Part shown: in pieces, positions 49,568 through 58,804 of the stretch
Layout of the letters: the number at the start of each line of letters is the position of its first letter
Numbering within the stretch: the first letter of the stretch is position 1
NCBI GenBank assembly: GCA_046269235.1
Contig: JBJZOS010000010.1
Span: 1 to 64,000 of the forward strand
Direction: 5' to 3'
Length of the DNA: 64,000 bases
From: Soonwooa sp032078105
GTDB taxonomy: Bacteria > Bacteroidota > Bacteroidia > Flavobacteriales > Weeksellaceae
Notes under the pieces: model-generated
Database searches by the model: none
What the model saw: only the letters and a program-made list of their open reading frames with translations
What the model was told of the DNA's origin: nothing
Translations under genes and position numbers: made by a program

Positions 49568-50404
49568 CATATTATCAATTAATCTTATCTTACCGACATT
49601 AACAACAATAAAGGCGCGATAGTTTTTGTCTTTATAAAAGAAGTCTGTGTTTTTCAAGGTTTCTTCGTCTGCGATTAAAAAATATTCGAGTTCCATATCT
49701 TTTTGGTTTTCGAAAATTTCTTCGACGCGATTTTTAATTTCAGGTATTGTAATAATTCGGAACCAATCATTCACCTTTTTTAAAGTTTGATAAATAATAG
49801 TCGACGCATTTCTCTCTTCATCGCTAAGGCGCATGTTTCTCGAGCTCATCGCCAGACCGTCATCCTGTCTGTGGATTTTTACGCCATGTATTTTAACAGG
49901 AAGTTTAAGATTATCTACCAAGGCTTCGATAATTTTTAGTTGTTGAAAATCTTTTTCTCCAAAATAGGCGTTGTCAGGTTGTACTTGATCAAAAAGTCTT
50001 TCTATAACAGTACCAACACCATCGAAGTGTCCTGGTCGCGCCGCACCTTCCATTTCGTTTTCCAAACCATTGAAGTTGTAATGTTTGCTTTCAAGATTGT
50101 CTGGATAAATGTCTTCCACAGACGGGACATAGACTGCGTCTACTAATCCAGAGGCGTCCAATTTTTCGATGTCCTTTTCTATCGTTCTTGGATACTTTTC
50201 GAGATCTTCAGGGTTGTTAAACTGTGTTGGGTTAACGAAAATTGAAGAAATAACTAAGTTGTTTTCTTTTCTAGCCTCCATATACAGCGAAATGTGTCCA
50301 TCGTGCAAAGCGCCCATTGTTGGTGCGAATCCGATGCTTTTGTTTTGTTTTTTAGCTTCAAATACAAATCGTTCTAATTCGGCTCTGTTATTTAGGATTT
50401 TCAT
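49556..50404 (-). CDS. panC: Pantothenate synthetase
   Basis: Joins pantoate and beta-alanine with ATP in coenzyme A synthesis. 282 residues. N-terminal PTMGALHDGHISL with the HxGH ATP motif, VNPTQFNNPEDL, the GVGTVIERLF segment, GEKDFQQL and AMSSRNMRLS. Full length with no break. Faces the half-length glycogen synthase gene across an AT-rich 223-base gap (50405-50627). panD is not in the window. Confidence 0.96.
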   Translation of the reverse strand: MKILNNRAELERFVFEAKKQNKSIGFAPTMGALHDGHISLYMEARKENNLVISSIFVNPTQFNNPEDLEKYPRTIEKDIEKLDASGLVDAVYVPSVEDIYPDNLESKHYNFNGLENEMEGAARPGHFDGVGTVIERLFDQVQPDNAYFGEKDFQQLKIIEALVDNLKLPVKIHGVKIHRQDDGLAMSSRNMRLSDEERNASTIIYQTLKKVNDWFRIITIPEIKNRVEEIFENQKDMELEYFLIADEETLKNTDFFYKDKNYRAFIVVNVGKIRLIDNMHLD

Positions 50405-50578
50405 AGTTTTGTTAAAATTGAATGTAAAATTATAAAATGTATCTGTACGAACGTTTTTTATTTGTTAAAAATTTATAAAATTAAATATTAAATGCTTGAT
50501 TTACTGATGATATAAGTATGATAATTCTTCAAATTATACTAAAATTTATTAAAATAAAACAATTGCAATAAATTTTTG

Positions 50579-50586
50579 TAATTTTG
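50579..50586 (+). promoter_or_regulatory. -7 box (TAATTTTG) for the glycogen-synthase-like gene
   Basis: TAnnTTTG match 42 bases before the ATG at 50628. A TTG lies at 50563-50565, only 13 bases away, so the -33 element is uncertain. The rest of the gap shows no other feature. Confidence 0.45.
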
Positions 50587-50627
50587 CAAAATAAAGTGTT
50601 TATACTTTTTAGACAATAAAATATATT

Positions 50628-51398
50628 ATGCCGAATCAAAAGATTTTGTACGTTACAACAGAGATGTATCCTTACCATGAAGATTCTAACATGGGTAACA
50701 TGGTCCACCAGATGGCTCTGAAAATGCATCAAGAAGGTAACGATGTGAGGGTTTTCATGCCAAGGTTTGGACAAATTAGCGAAAGAAAATTCCAATTACA
50801 TGAGGTTATTAGGCTTTCTGGGATGAATATTATCATCAATGACCTAGATCAACCTTTAATTATTAAAGTAGCGTCGTTGCCAGGAGAAAGACTTCAGGTC
50901 TACTTTATCGATAATGAAGAGTATTTCAAAAGAAAGCAATTGTATTTTGATGATGAAGGAAAAGCTTTTGAAGATAACAATGAAAGAGCCGTTTTCTTTG
51001 CACGTGGTGTTATCGAAACCATCAAAAAACTTAACTGGGTGCCGGATGTAATCCATATCAATGGATGGATGGCTTCTCTTATTCCTATTTACTTAAAAAC
51101 ATTTTATAAAGACGATACATATTTTAACGATACCAAGTTAGTGTTGTCTCTTTATAATGAAGAAAACTCTGAACTAGGTAACAATAGTAAAGAAATTCTA
51201 ACTTTTGATAATATTACAGGACTTACATCGTTAGATAATCCAAGTTTCTTAGGTTTTGTTAATGATAGTATGAACTATGTTGACGCTATCGTAAAAGGAG
51301 ACGAATTTTTAGTAGAATCTTTAGAAGAGGCTTATGGACAAGCGTCGGCTGAGAAGTCTGATTATCTAAGTGTAGATGCAATCGCGCAACTATATTAA
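50628..51398 (+). CDS. Glycogen/starch synthase-like protein, N-terminal half only
   Basis: 256 residues, where full GT5 glycogen synthases have about 470-480. It corresponds to the N-terminal half of the GT-B fold: ILYVTTEMYPYHE at the start, VRVFMPRFGQ, VYFIDNEEYF, NNERAVFFARGVIE and WVPDVIHINGWMASLIPIY. The KTGGL ADP-glucose loop after the first strand is replaced by SNMGN, and the C-terminal catalytic half is missing. It is therefore unlikely to make glycogen. Short forms at this place, before DUF4270 and glmS, are common in flavobacteria, so it is probably a kept protein with another role and not a decayed gene. Confidence 0.75.
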   Translation: MPNQKILYVTTEMYPYHEDSNMGNMVHQMALKMHQEGNDVRVFMPRFGQISERKFQLHEVIRLSGMNIIINDLDQPLIIKVASLPGERLQVYFIDNEEYFKRKQLYFDDEGKAFEDNNERAVFFARGVIETIKKLNWVPDVIHINGWMASLIPIYLKTFYKDDTYFNDTKLVLSLYNEENSELGNNSKEILTFDNITGLTSLDNPSFLGFVNDSMNYVDAIVKGDEFLVESLEEAYGQASAEKSDYLSVDAIAQLY

Positions 51399-51413
51399 AT
51401 CGAAAAAACAAGA

Positions 51414-52991
51414 ATGATAAATAAATTAAAAAGCCTAATTACATTAGGAAGTGCTTTAGTATTGACTTTGGCTGTTGTTAGTTGCGAATCGGATTTGGAT
51501 AATCTTGGGGAGCAATTGTTTGATGGGAATAGTGCAGAAGGTGTTGAAACGGCTTATAGTATTATTGGATTTAATCATACTTATGGAGATGTTATAAGAA
51601 CTGACGCTGGTAAATTAGGTTATGGGACCTTAGGCGCTTTCACAGAGCCAGTTTTCGGAATGCAAAAATCGTCTTACGTTAGTCAAGTCCGTATGTCTAC
51701 GGATAACGCTGATTTTGGTAAGAACGCGGTTTTGGATTCTGCTGTGTTAGTACTTAATCCGCTATACGAGAAAGATTCTGTTACAACAACTACCAAAGAA
51801 GATTACATTTATCCAATAGGAAATGTGGAAGCAAAAAAAGTTGTTAGTACTTATCCTGTTTCTAAATACGGGAAATATTATATAGGCGCTAGCAGAACGG
51901 GCTTTAAGATTAATGTTAGAGAGGTCAATGATTTCTTGGGGGCTTACGCTGACGAAAAATTATCAAACAAAACAGTTAACGTCTCTTCTAATGTTCTTGG
52001 CTCAAAAGATTTTGATGGTAATGTTAACTCTGTTGTAATTACTAAAAAAACCGATAATACTGAGTTGTTGAACACGCAGGTTGGTTTAAGGATTCCTTTG
52101 GATAAAAGCTTCTTCCAAACTAAAATTATTGCTAAAAATAAGCAACCAGAGTTAACGAGTGCCGCTAACTTTATTAGATATTTTAAAGGAATTCAAATTT
52201 CTGTCGAAGAGAATGATGGTTATATTTTTAAATTTGATACTTCTTCAATTCTTATTAAGTTGTATTACAAAAATGATATAACAGCGACAGATGGTACGGT
52301 AACACGAAGTGAGTTGATGCAATATGATTTGAATTTGGGTGGCGTTAATGCCAAGTTCAACCAAATTGAATACGATAGAACAGGGACGCCTTATGCTGAT
52401 GCAATTGCAGGTATTACCGAAGCTGGACAATCACAATTATTTGCTCAAGGCATGGGAGGAAGCGGTCTTACAGTTAGAATTCCTGCTAATACTGTTGCGA
52501 CTTTAAGAGATTTATACAAAAATCAAAAAACAGGTATTGTAACAGCCAAAATCAGATTATATTCAGATCAATCTATTTGGAAAAATACTTTTTCTAAACC
52601 ATCTTATTTTACGGTTAAAGAAAAAGGCGCTACAGAATTCTTAAGTGACATGTCTGCTTTAGCTAATACGACTTATACATTAATAAGACCCTATAATCTA
52701 GATAAGGATGATGCATATTACGATATTGGTATTACAAAAACTTTAAAAGACATTATAGAACAAGCTAAAGAACCAAAAGATTTAATTGTTGATTTAGGAA
52801 GTTATTTAACAAGTTCATCAACAGGATTGATGTTGGGGGTAGATGACACAGATCGCGCCTATACACCTAATAGAATTGTATTAAAAGGTACAGATGCAAA
52901 TAATATTGGGAAAGAAATTCCAGCTAATCTTCTTAAGGACTATAAAAATATTCAGCTGAGAGTTGCTTATTCTAAAAAAAATATAAAATAA
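51414..52991 (+). CDS. DUF4270 family lipoprotein
   Basis: 525 residues. Lipobox LAVVSCESD (Cys near 24). The DUF4270 pattern is present: DLDNLGEQLF after the lipid Cys, then repeated strands such as TDAGKLGYGTLGAFTEPVFG (middle part) and LDSAVLVLNP. The C-terminal half contains LGVDDTDRAYTPNRIVL. Outer-membrane or surface lipoprotein in Bacteroidota; function unknown. Lies 15 bases after the glycogen-synthase-like gene, in one unit with it and probably with glmS (31 bases on). Confidence 0.85.
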   Translation: MINKLKSLITLGSALVLTLAVVSCESDLDNLGEQLFDGNSAEGVETAYSIIGFNHTYGDVIRTDAGKLGYGTLGAFTEPVFGMQKSSYVSQVRMSTDNADFGKNAVLDSAVLVLNPLYEKDSVTTTTKEDYIYPIGNVEAKKVVSTYPVSKYGKYYIGASRTGFKINVREVNDFLGAYADEKLSNKTVNVSSNVLGSKDFDGNVNSVVITKKTDNTELLNTQVGLRIPLDKSFFQTKIIAKNKQPELTSAANFIRYFKGIQISVEENDGYIFKFDTSSILIKLYYKNDITATDGTVTRSELMQYDLNLGGVNAKFNQIEYDRTGTPYADAIAGITEAGQSQLFAQGMGGSGLTVRIPANTVATLRDLYKNQKTGIVTAKIRLYSDQSIWKNTFSKPSYFTVKEKGATEFLSDMSALANTTYTLIRPYNLDKDDAYYDIGITKTLKDIIEQAKEPKDLIVDLGSYLTSSSTGLMLGVDDTDRAYTPNRIVLKGTDANNIGKEIPANLLKDYKNIQLRVAYSKKNIK

Positions 52992-53022
52992 ATTAATAAC
53001 ACAAATTTAAAAAACGAAAATT

Positions 53023-54876
53023 ATGTGCGGAATTGTTGGATATACCGGTTTTAGAGATGCTTACGATATCGTCATTAGCGGATTGAGACGTTTAGAATAT
53101 AGAGGTTATGATAGCGCAGGTATTATAATAGACAATAACAATAATAAACTTGAAGTTAAAAAAACTAAAGGTAAAGTTGATGACTTAGTAGAGATTTCTA
53201 AAGGACTTCAAGGTATTGCACATGTAGGAATGGGGCACACTCGTTGGGCAACTCACGGTGTACCAAGCGATAGAAACTCACATCCGCATTTGTCTAATAA
53301 TGGTAAAATTGCATTAATCCACAATGGCATTATTGAAAATTATGATACTATAAAAACAATGCTTATCGAAAATAATTTCGAATTCCATTCAGAAACTGAT
53401 ACAGAGGTTTTAGTTAACTTAATTCAATATTTTACAGATAAAAATCCAGAGCTAGGATTTGCTGGCGCTGTTAGAGCATCTCTTAATGAGGTTTATGGTG
53501 CTTATGCAATTACTGTCATGCACGAAGATTTCCCTGGAGAACTTATTGTAGCACGATTAGGATCTCCATTGGCTATTGGACTCGGCGATAAAGAATTCTT
53601 CATTGCTTCTGATGCTTCTCCTTTTGTTGAATTTACAAAAGAGGCTGTTTACCTAGAAGAAGGTCACATGGCTACTATTTCTTTAGAAAATGGTGTTAAT
53701 ATTTTTACCATTAAAGATAACGAAAAGGTTGAGCCTGCTATACAAGAACTAAGATTGAATCTTGAGCAAATCGAAAAAGGAGGCTATGAGCATTTTATGC
53801 TAAAAGAAATTTTTGAGCAACCAAAATCGATTCTTGATACCATGAGAGGACGTCTTCTTGTAAATGAAGGAATCATTAAGATGGCTGGTATTTGGGATCA
53901 CCTTGAGCGTATCAACAAAGCTGAAAGAATTGTAATTATTGCTTGTGGTACTTCTTGGCATGCAGGTCTTATTGGAGAATATCTAATTGAAGAATTTGCA
54001 AGAATCCCTGTGGAAGTAGAATATGCTTCAGAATTTAGATATAGAAATCCGATTATTGGACCTAAAGATGTCGTTATTGCTATTTCTCAATCTGGAGAAA
54101 CAGCAGACACGATGGCGGCAATCAAGTTGGCTAAAGAAAAAGGTGCTTTCGTATATGGTATTTGTAATGTTGTAGATTCTTCTATTGCAAGAGTTACAGA
54201 TGCAGGCTCTTATACCCATGCAGGACCAGAGATCGGTGTTGCTTCGACCAAAGCATTTACGGCACAGTTAACAATTTTATCATTAATAGCTCTTAAATTA
54301 GGAAAACATAATGGTAATCTTGGTAATGCAGAATTTATGAGTCTAATTGCAGAATTGGACGCAATTCCGACTAAAGTTGAAGAAGTTTTACAATCTTCAC
54401 ATGAAGTTGCTAAAAATGTAGCTAAACAATATGTTGATGCGACTAACTTTCTATATTTAGGTAGAGGTTATAACTTCCCTTCAGCATTAGAAGGTGCTCT
54501 TAAGCTAAAAGAAATTTCATACATCCACGCAGAAGGTTACCCAGCTGCTGAAATGAAACACGGGCCAATTGCTCTTATTGATGAGAACATGCCAATCGTT
54601 ATTATTGCTCCTAAACAAGGACATTATGATAAAATTGTAAGTAATGTGCAAGAGATTAAAGCTAGAAAAGGACAAGTTATTGCAGTTGTTAATAAAGGCG
54701 ATGTGCAAGTGGCGTCAATAGCAGATCATGTGATAGAGATGCCAGAAACTTCTGAATGTTTTTCTCCGATTGTAGCTGCAATCCCATTACAATTATTGTC
54801 TTACTACATCGCAGTTTATAGAGGTGCAAATGTCGATCAACCTAGGAATCTTGCAAAATCTGTAACTGTTGAATAA
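53023..54876 (+). CDS. glmS: Glutamine-fructose-6-phosphate aminotransferase (isomerizing)
   Basis: Makes glucosamine 6-phosphate from fructose 6-phosphate and glutamine, the first step to UDP-GlcNAc for wall and LPS. 617 residues. N-terminal glutaminase with Cys2 (MCGIVGYTG), GHTRWATHG, and the isomerase half with two SIS domains: ACGTSWHAG, ISQSGETADT, and the final AKSVTVE, the usual tail. A glmS ribozyme is not present in the 30-base gap. Confidence 0.97.
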   Translation: MCGIVGYTGFRDAYDIVISGLRRLEYRGYDSAGIIIDNNNNKLEVKKTKGKVDDLVEISKGLQGIAHVGMGHTRWATHGVPSDRNSHPHLSNNGKIALIHNGIIENYDTIKTMLIENNFEFHSETDTEVLVNLIQYFTDKNPELGFAGAVRASLNEVYGAYAITVMHEDFPGELIVARLGSPLAIGLGDKEFFIASDASPFVEFTKEAVYLEEGHMATISLENGVNIFTIKDNEKVEPAIQELRLNLEQIEKGGYEHFMLKEIFEQPKSILDTMRGRLLVNEGIIKMAGIWDHLERINKAERIVIIACGTSWHAGLIGEYLIEEFARIPVEVEYASEFRYRNPIIGPKDVVIAISQSGETADTMAAIKLAKEKGAFVYGICNVVDSSIARVTDAGSYTHAGPEIGVASTKAFTAQLTILSLIALKLGKHNGNLGNAEFMSLIAELDAIPTKVEEVLQSSHEVAKNVAKQYVDATNFLYLGRGYNFPSALEGALKLKEISYIHAEGYPAAEMKHGPIALIDENMPIVIIAPKQGHYDKIVSNVQEIKARKGQVIAVVNKGDVQVASIADHVIEMPETSECFSPIVAAIPLQLLSYYIAVYRGANVDQPRNLAKSVTVE

Positions 54877-54979
54877 AAAATTGTTATTAAAACAATATTA
54901 CTAATAAAAATACGTTAAGGAAAAGTAATAGTAGTTTTAAAAAAAATTATATATTTACCGCTTAATTTCTGAATAGAGA

Positions 54980-56407
54980 ATGAAAAGGATATTTCTAATA
55001 TTATTATCTTCTGCAGCTGTTATTTCTTGTTCTAAAGGAGGGGGCAAGTCTGCAGGAAGACCAGGTGCTAAAACAAAAGGGGAGCTAATCCCTGCAAAGT
55101 CGGCAAAAACATTTACAGCTGAAAGACCATTCGGGATGGTTCCTGTACCAGGAGGCTCCTATGTGATGGGTATGACAGATGTAGATTTTACAAACATGCC
55201 TGAGAAAGCCAATCCTAAAACAGTGACTGTGTCTTCATTCTTTATGGACGAAACAGAAGTTACTAATGGCGAGTATAGAGAATTTATTAATTATGTTAGA
55301 GACTCAATCGCAAGGACTCTTTTAGCTGAGGCGGCAGGTACTGGAGGTTCCGAGAGTTCTACGGGAGCGAGTATTTCTGACTATGCCTATGCATCTCAAA
55401 AAGGTGGCGATAATGTTACACCTTATCAATCTTATCTTGAATCTCAAGGTGGAAGAGATGGTTATAGCGAGGCTAAAAAGTTGGACTGGAGAGTGCCGTT
55501 ACATTGGAATACGTCAGCTTATCCGGATGAGCAATATGCAGAAGTTCTAGAGTCAATGTATATAGCTCCAGAAAAACGCATCAATAACGAGAGATTACTA
55601 GACGCTAATAAGTTACAATATGCTTATCAGTGGGAAGATGTTGCTTCGGCTGTTAGAGATAAAAACAGAGATGCATCTTATCTTAAAAAAGAAAGCATCA
55701 AAGTATATCCAGACACAACAGTTTGGGTGAGAGATTTCAACTATGCTTATAATGAGCCTTTATTTGATCAATATTTTTGGCATCAAGCGTACAAAAATTA
55801 TCCTGTAGTTGGAGTAACTTGGGATCAAGCGCGCGCTTTTTGTAATTATAAAACTAAAAGAAAGTCTGACTTTAATAGTAGTTTAAAAAAGAAAAAGCAA
55901 AAACCAATGAACTTCCGTCTACCTACAGAAGCTGAATGGGAGTTTGCTGCTAGAGGTGGCGTGGAAAATGCAACTTATCCTTGGGGTGGGCCTAACTTAC
56001 AAGATGATAGAGGATGTTATTTAGCTAACTTCAAACCGAAGAGAGGTAACTATATAGAGGATGAGAAAAAAGGAGACTACGTATATACAGCTCCTGTTAA
56101 GAAATTCCCAAGAAATGGTTACGGTCTTTACGATATGGCTGGTAACGTAGCAGAGTGGACAGAGTCTCCATACAGTAACTCTACTTATCAATTCTCTTCC
56201 ACACTGAACCCTAATATGTCAAATCAAGCCTACAGAGAAATCAAGAAAACTGTACGCGGTGGATCTTGGAAAGATGCAGGTTATCTGTTGATGACAGGTT
56301 ATAGAGATTGGGAAAGAAAAGATTCAGCTAGAAGCTACATTGGTTTTAGAACTGTACAAGATATTGCGGCAGGATCTGCTAAATTCAAAAGGAAGTCTAC
56401 AAATTAA
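54980..56407 (+). CDS. gldK: T9SS ring lipoprotein GldK (PorK)
   Basis: 475 residues, lipobox AVISCSKGG (Cys17). The C-terminal part is a formylglycine-generating-enzyme-like (SUMF1) fold: VPGGSYVMGMTD, DETEVTNGEYREF, RLPTEAEWEFAARGG, YPWGG, GLYDMAGNVAEWTE and TVRGGSW. With GldN it forms the periplasmic ring of the T9SS anchored in the outer membrane. First gene of gldKLMN (gaps of 44, 42 and 55 bases). No gldJ lies in the window. A near -7 box TATATTTA is at 54949-54956. Confidence 0.95.
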   Translation: MKRIFLILLSSAAVISCSKGGGKSAGRPGAKTKGELIPAKSAKTFTAERPFGMVPVPGGSYVMGMTDVDFTNMPEKANPKTVTVSSFFMDETEVTNGEYREFINYVRDSIARTLLAEAAGTGGSESSTGASISDYAYASQKGGDNVTPYQSYLESQGGRDGYSEAKKLDWRVPLHWNTSAYPDEQYAEVLESMYIAPEKRINNERLLDANKLQYAYQWEDVASAVRDKNRDASYLKKESIKVYPDTTVWVRDFNYAYNEPLFDQYFWHQAYKNYPVVGVTWDQARAFCNYKTKRKSDFNSSLKKKKQKPMNFRLPTEAEWEFAARGGVENATYPWGGPNLQDDRGCYLANFKPKRGNYIEDEKKGDYVYTAPVKKFPRNGYGLYDMAGNVAEWTESPYSNSTYQFSSTLNPNMSNQAYREIKKTVRGGSWKDAGYLLMTGYRDWERKDSARSYIGFRTVQDIAAGSAKFKRKSTN

Positions 56408-56451
56408 TATTTCATAAACTAACTATTACTAACTAAATTTTTTAAAAACAG

Positions 56452-57132
56452 ATGTTTAAAACTAAAGATGCCAGAATGAATTTTTTCTATTCAATTGGTG
56501 CAGCAATCGTAATCTTAGGAGCGTTATTCAAGATGACACACTGGAGTTTAGGCCCAATTTCTGGTAATGTTGCTCTAGCAGCAGGTCTTATTATGGAAGC
56601 GATTGTATTTATCGTGTTCGCATTTGATCCGCCAAAATCAGAAGAGTCTTACCATTGGGAAAATGTATACCCTGAGCTTTTAGACGAATCTGCTGAAAGA
56701 AAACCAAGAAAAGTAGTTAATCAAATTGCTGAGAACAAAGAGTTAGAAGTATCGCTTTCTGATAAATTGGACAAAATGCTAGCTGAAGCTAAATTAGATG
56801 TAAGCATGTTCGAAAGATTAAGAGGTGGAATCGAAAAGTTCGGTGCTTCTGTAGATCAAATCAACCAAACTGTTGATGTAGGAGCTTGTACACATAAGTA
56901 TAATGAGCAAATGAATCTTGCTGCTAGTCACTTAGAAAGTATGAATGCACTTTATGCACTACAATTAGAGCATGGTAAAAAGCAATCAGAATTTAGCAAA
57001 AAATATGTTGAAGATATTCAAAAATCTGCTGAGCAATCTGAAAAATTCAACGAAGAATTACAAGGTTTAACATCTAACTTATCTAGTCTTAATAGAGTAT
57101 ACGGCGGAATGCTATCTGCTATGAAGTCTTAA
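56452..57132 (+). CDS. gldL: T9SS motor protein GldL
   Basis: 226 residues. Two N-terminal membrane helices (about 10-28, FFYSIGAAIVILGALFKM, and 38-56, AAGLIMEAIVFIVFAF), with a Glu in the second helix, as expected for the proton-driven GldL-GldM motor. The rest is a cytoplasmic, coiled-coil helical region (LSDKLDKMLAEAKLD, SSLNRVYGGM). The KMTHWS segment between the helices is typical of GldL. Confidence 0.95.
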   Translation: MFKTKDARMNFFYSIGAAIVILGALFKMTHWSLGPISGNVALAAGLIMEAIVFIVFAFDPPKSEESYHWENVYPELLDESAERKPRKVVNQIAENKELEVSLSDKLDKMLAEAKLDVSMFERLRGGIEKFGASVDQINQTVDVGACTHKYNEQMNLAASHLESMNALYALQLEHGKKQSEFSKKYVEDIQKSAEQSEKFNEELQGLTSNLSSLNRVYGGMLSAMKS

Positions 57133-57174
57133 TTTCCAGTTCATTTATTTATTAATTATTAAAATTTTTTAAAA

Positions 57175-58749
57175 ATGGCACAAGGAAAACAGACGCCTCG
57201 TCAGAAGATGATTAACCTGATGTACTTGGTTTTCATCGCGATGCTTGCGATGCAAATTGACCAAGAAATCATCAGATCATATAAAGATACCAACCAGTCT
57301 CTTACTGATACTAGAAATATGGTTGAAGAAAAGAATGATAAAATCTTCGAAAAAACTTTACAAGCGAAAGCTGCTGCTTCACCAGAAGTATATGGTCCTT
57401 TACAAGAGCAATACAAAGGTCTAGAAGCTAAAACGGATGATCTTGTTGGTTTCATTGATGGATTAAAAGGTAAAATGAGTGCTGAAGCGGAGTATGATCC
57501 AAACTTACCTTCAGAAGAAAGTTTCACAGCATTAAATAATACAGAGCCTGCAACACAATTATTTTTTAATGATGGAGATGAAAAAAGTCCATCAAAAACA
57601 GCTGCTGAGCTAAAGACAAAAATGGATGATTTAAGAAATTATATCACCACAACTTTTGCTGCTAATCAACAATTTGCTGATATTGCAAAAAGAGCTCAGA
57701 GGACTTTAGTTCCAGATTTTGTTAAAGGAGATAAAAGAGCTGCTGGTGGGAAAAGTTGGGTGCAGTATAAGTTTTATAATCAACCACTTATCGCGGCTTT
57801 GTCTAACCTAGAAGTTATTCAATCAGAAGCTAGAAATCTACAGTCAGATGCTATCTCTTCAATGTTACAAGAGAAAGTTGATGCAGATATTAAGTTTGAT
57901 GCTTACGAAGCTTTAGTACAAGGTCCAAAACAAGTATTGCAAGGATCTCCACAAGAGGTTAAAGTGGCAATTGGTACAAGAGCAAGTGCTATTCCAGGTC
58001 TACAGATTACAGGTGTTAGCCGTATAGAGAATGGTCAAGGTATTGCTACGCTTAATGCTGGTGCTGTTGGTCCTCAAGCTTTAAGAGGTGAGATTAAATT
58101 TACTGACAAAAACGGAAAAGTTCATTCTTTACCATACGAGCATACTTATGATGTCATCGCGGGTGTACAAGAACTTAAAGCTCAAAAAGGTGCTTTACTT
58201 TCTGCTGATAAGATGAATGTATTATATAGAGGTCTTCCTAACCCAGTGTCTGGATCGATTTTAGGTGCTTCTGGTAACATTTCGCTTTCTGCATCTGGAG
58301 CATCAGTTGGTGGAGGTAACGGTAAATGGACTGTAACACCTTCGGCAGGTAACGAAGTCACTTTAACAATTTCTGGTAAAGATCCAAAAGGTGCAACCAT
58401 TTCTCAACCTTTCAAATTTAGAGTTAAGAATGTACCACCACCAGTTGGACAAATTAGAGGTAGAAATGTTGTAGCTATGCCAGCAAGTTCTATTGCTAAC
58501 CAATCTGTAACGGTTGCTATGCCAGACTTTGACTTCCCAGTTAGCTTCTCAGTTAATAGCTTTATGTTTAAAGTTCCAGGGAAGGCAGCTATGAGAGTTA
58601 ATGGTAGCTCACTTAATGCAGTGGAAGGTTTAACAAAAGGTCTTAGATCAGGTGATATCGCAATTGTTTTCGATATCCAAGCTACTGCAACTGGATTAGG
58701 AGGACAGGTTCTTCAAAATATTCCAGGTATTGCAATAAATGTTCAATAA
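57175..58749 (+). CDS. gldM: T9SS motor protein GldM
   Basis: 524 residues, standard. One N-terminal transmembrane helix (about 10-27, MINLMYLVFIAMLAMQID) and a long periplasmic arm of four domains that reaches toward the GldK-GldN ring. The first 200 residues are helical (DTRNMVEEKNDKIF, ADIAKRAQRTLVPDF), then beta-domains with repeated Gly-rich turns (ISLSASGASVGGGNG). Transmits the rotation or force of GldL. Confidence 0.95.
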   Translation: MAQGKQTPRQKMINLMYLVFIAMLAMQIDQEIIRSYKDTNQSLTDTRNMVEEKNDKIFEKTLQAKAAASPEVYGPLQEQYKGLEAKTDDLVGFIDGLKGKMSAEAEYDPNLPSEESFTALNNTEPATQLFFNDGDEKSPSKTAAELKTKMDDLRNYITTTFAANQQFADIAKRAQRTLVPDFVKGDKRAAGGKSWVQYKFYNQPLIAALSNLEVIQSEARNLQSDAISSMLQEKVDADIKFDAYEALVQGPKQVLQGSPQEVKVAIGTRASAIPGLQITGVSRIENGQGIATLNAGAVGPQALRGEIKFTDKNGKVHSLPYEHTYDVIAGVQELKAQKGALLSADKMNVLYRGLPNPVSGSILGASGNISLSASGASVGGGNGKWTVTPSAGNEVTLTISGKDPKGATISQPFKFRVKNVPPPVGQIRGRNVVAMPASSIANQSVTVAMPDFDFPVSFSVNSFMFKVPGKAAMRVNGSSLNAVEGLTKGLRSGDIAIVFDIQATATGLGGQVLQNIPGIAINVQ

Positions 58750-58804
58750 TAACGTTATTTTTAAATAGTATTTGATTGGTTTTTAATCAATATTAATGAT
58801 TTAT

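Noticed and set aside
52992..53022. glmS ribozyme upstream of glmS
   Set aside because: The gap to the previous gene is only about 30 bases, too short for the ribozyme, and no such fold is visible.
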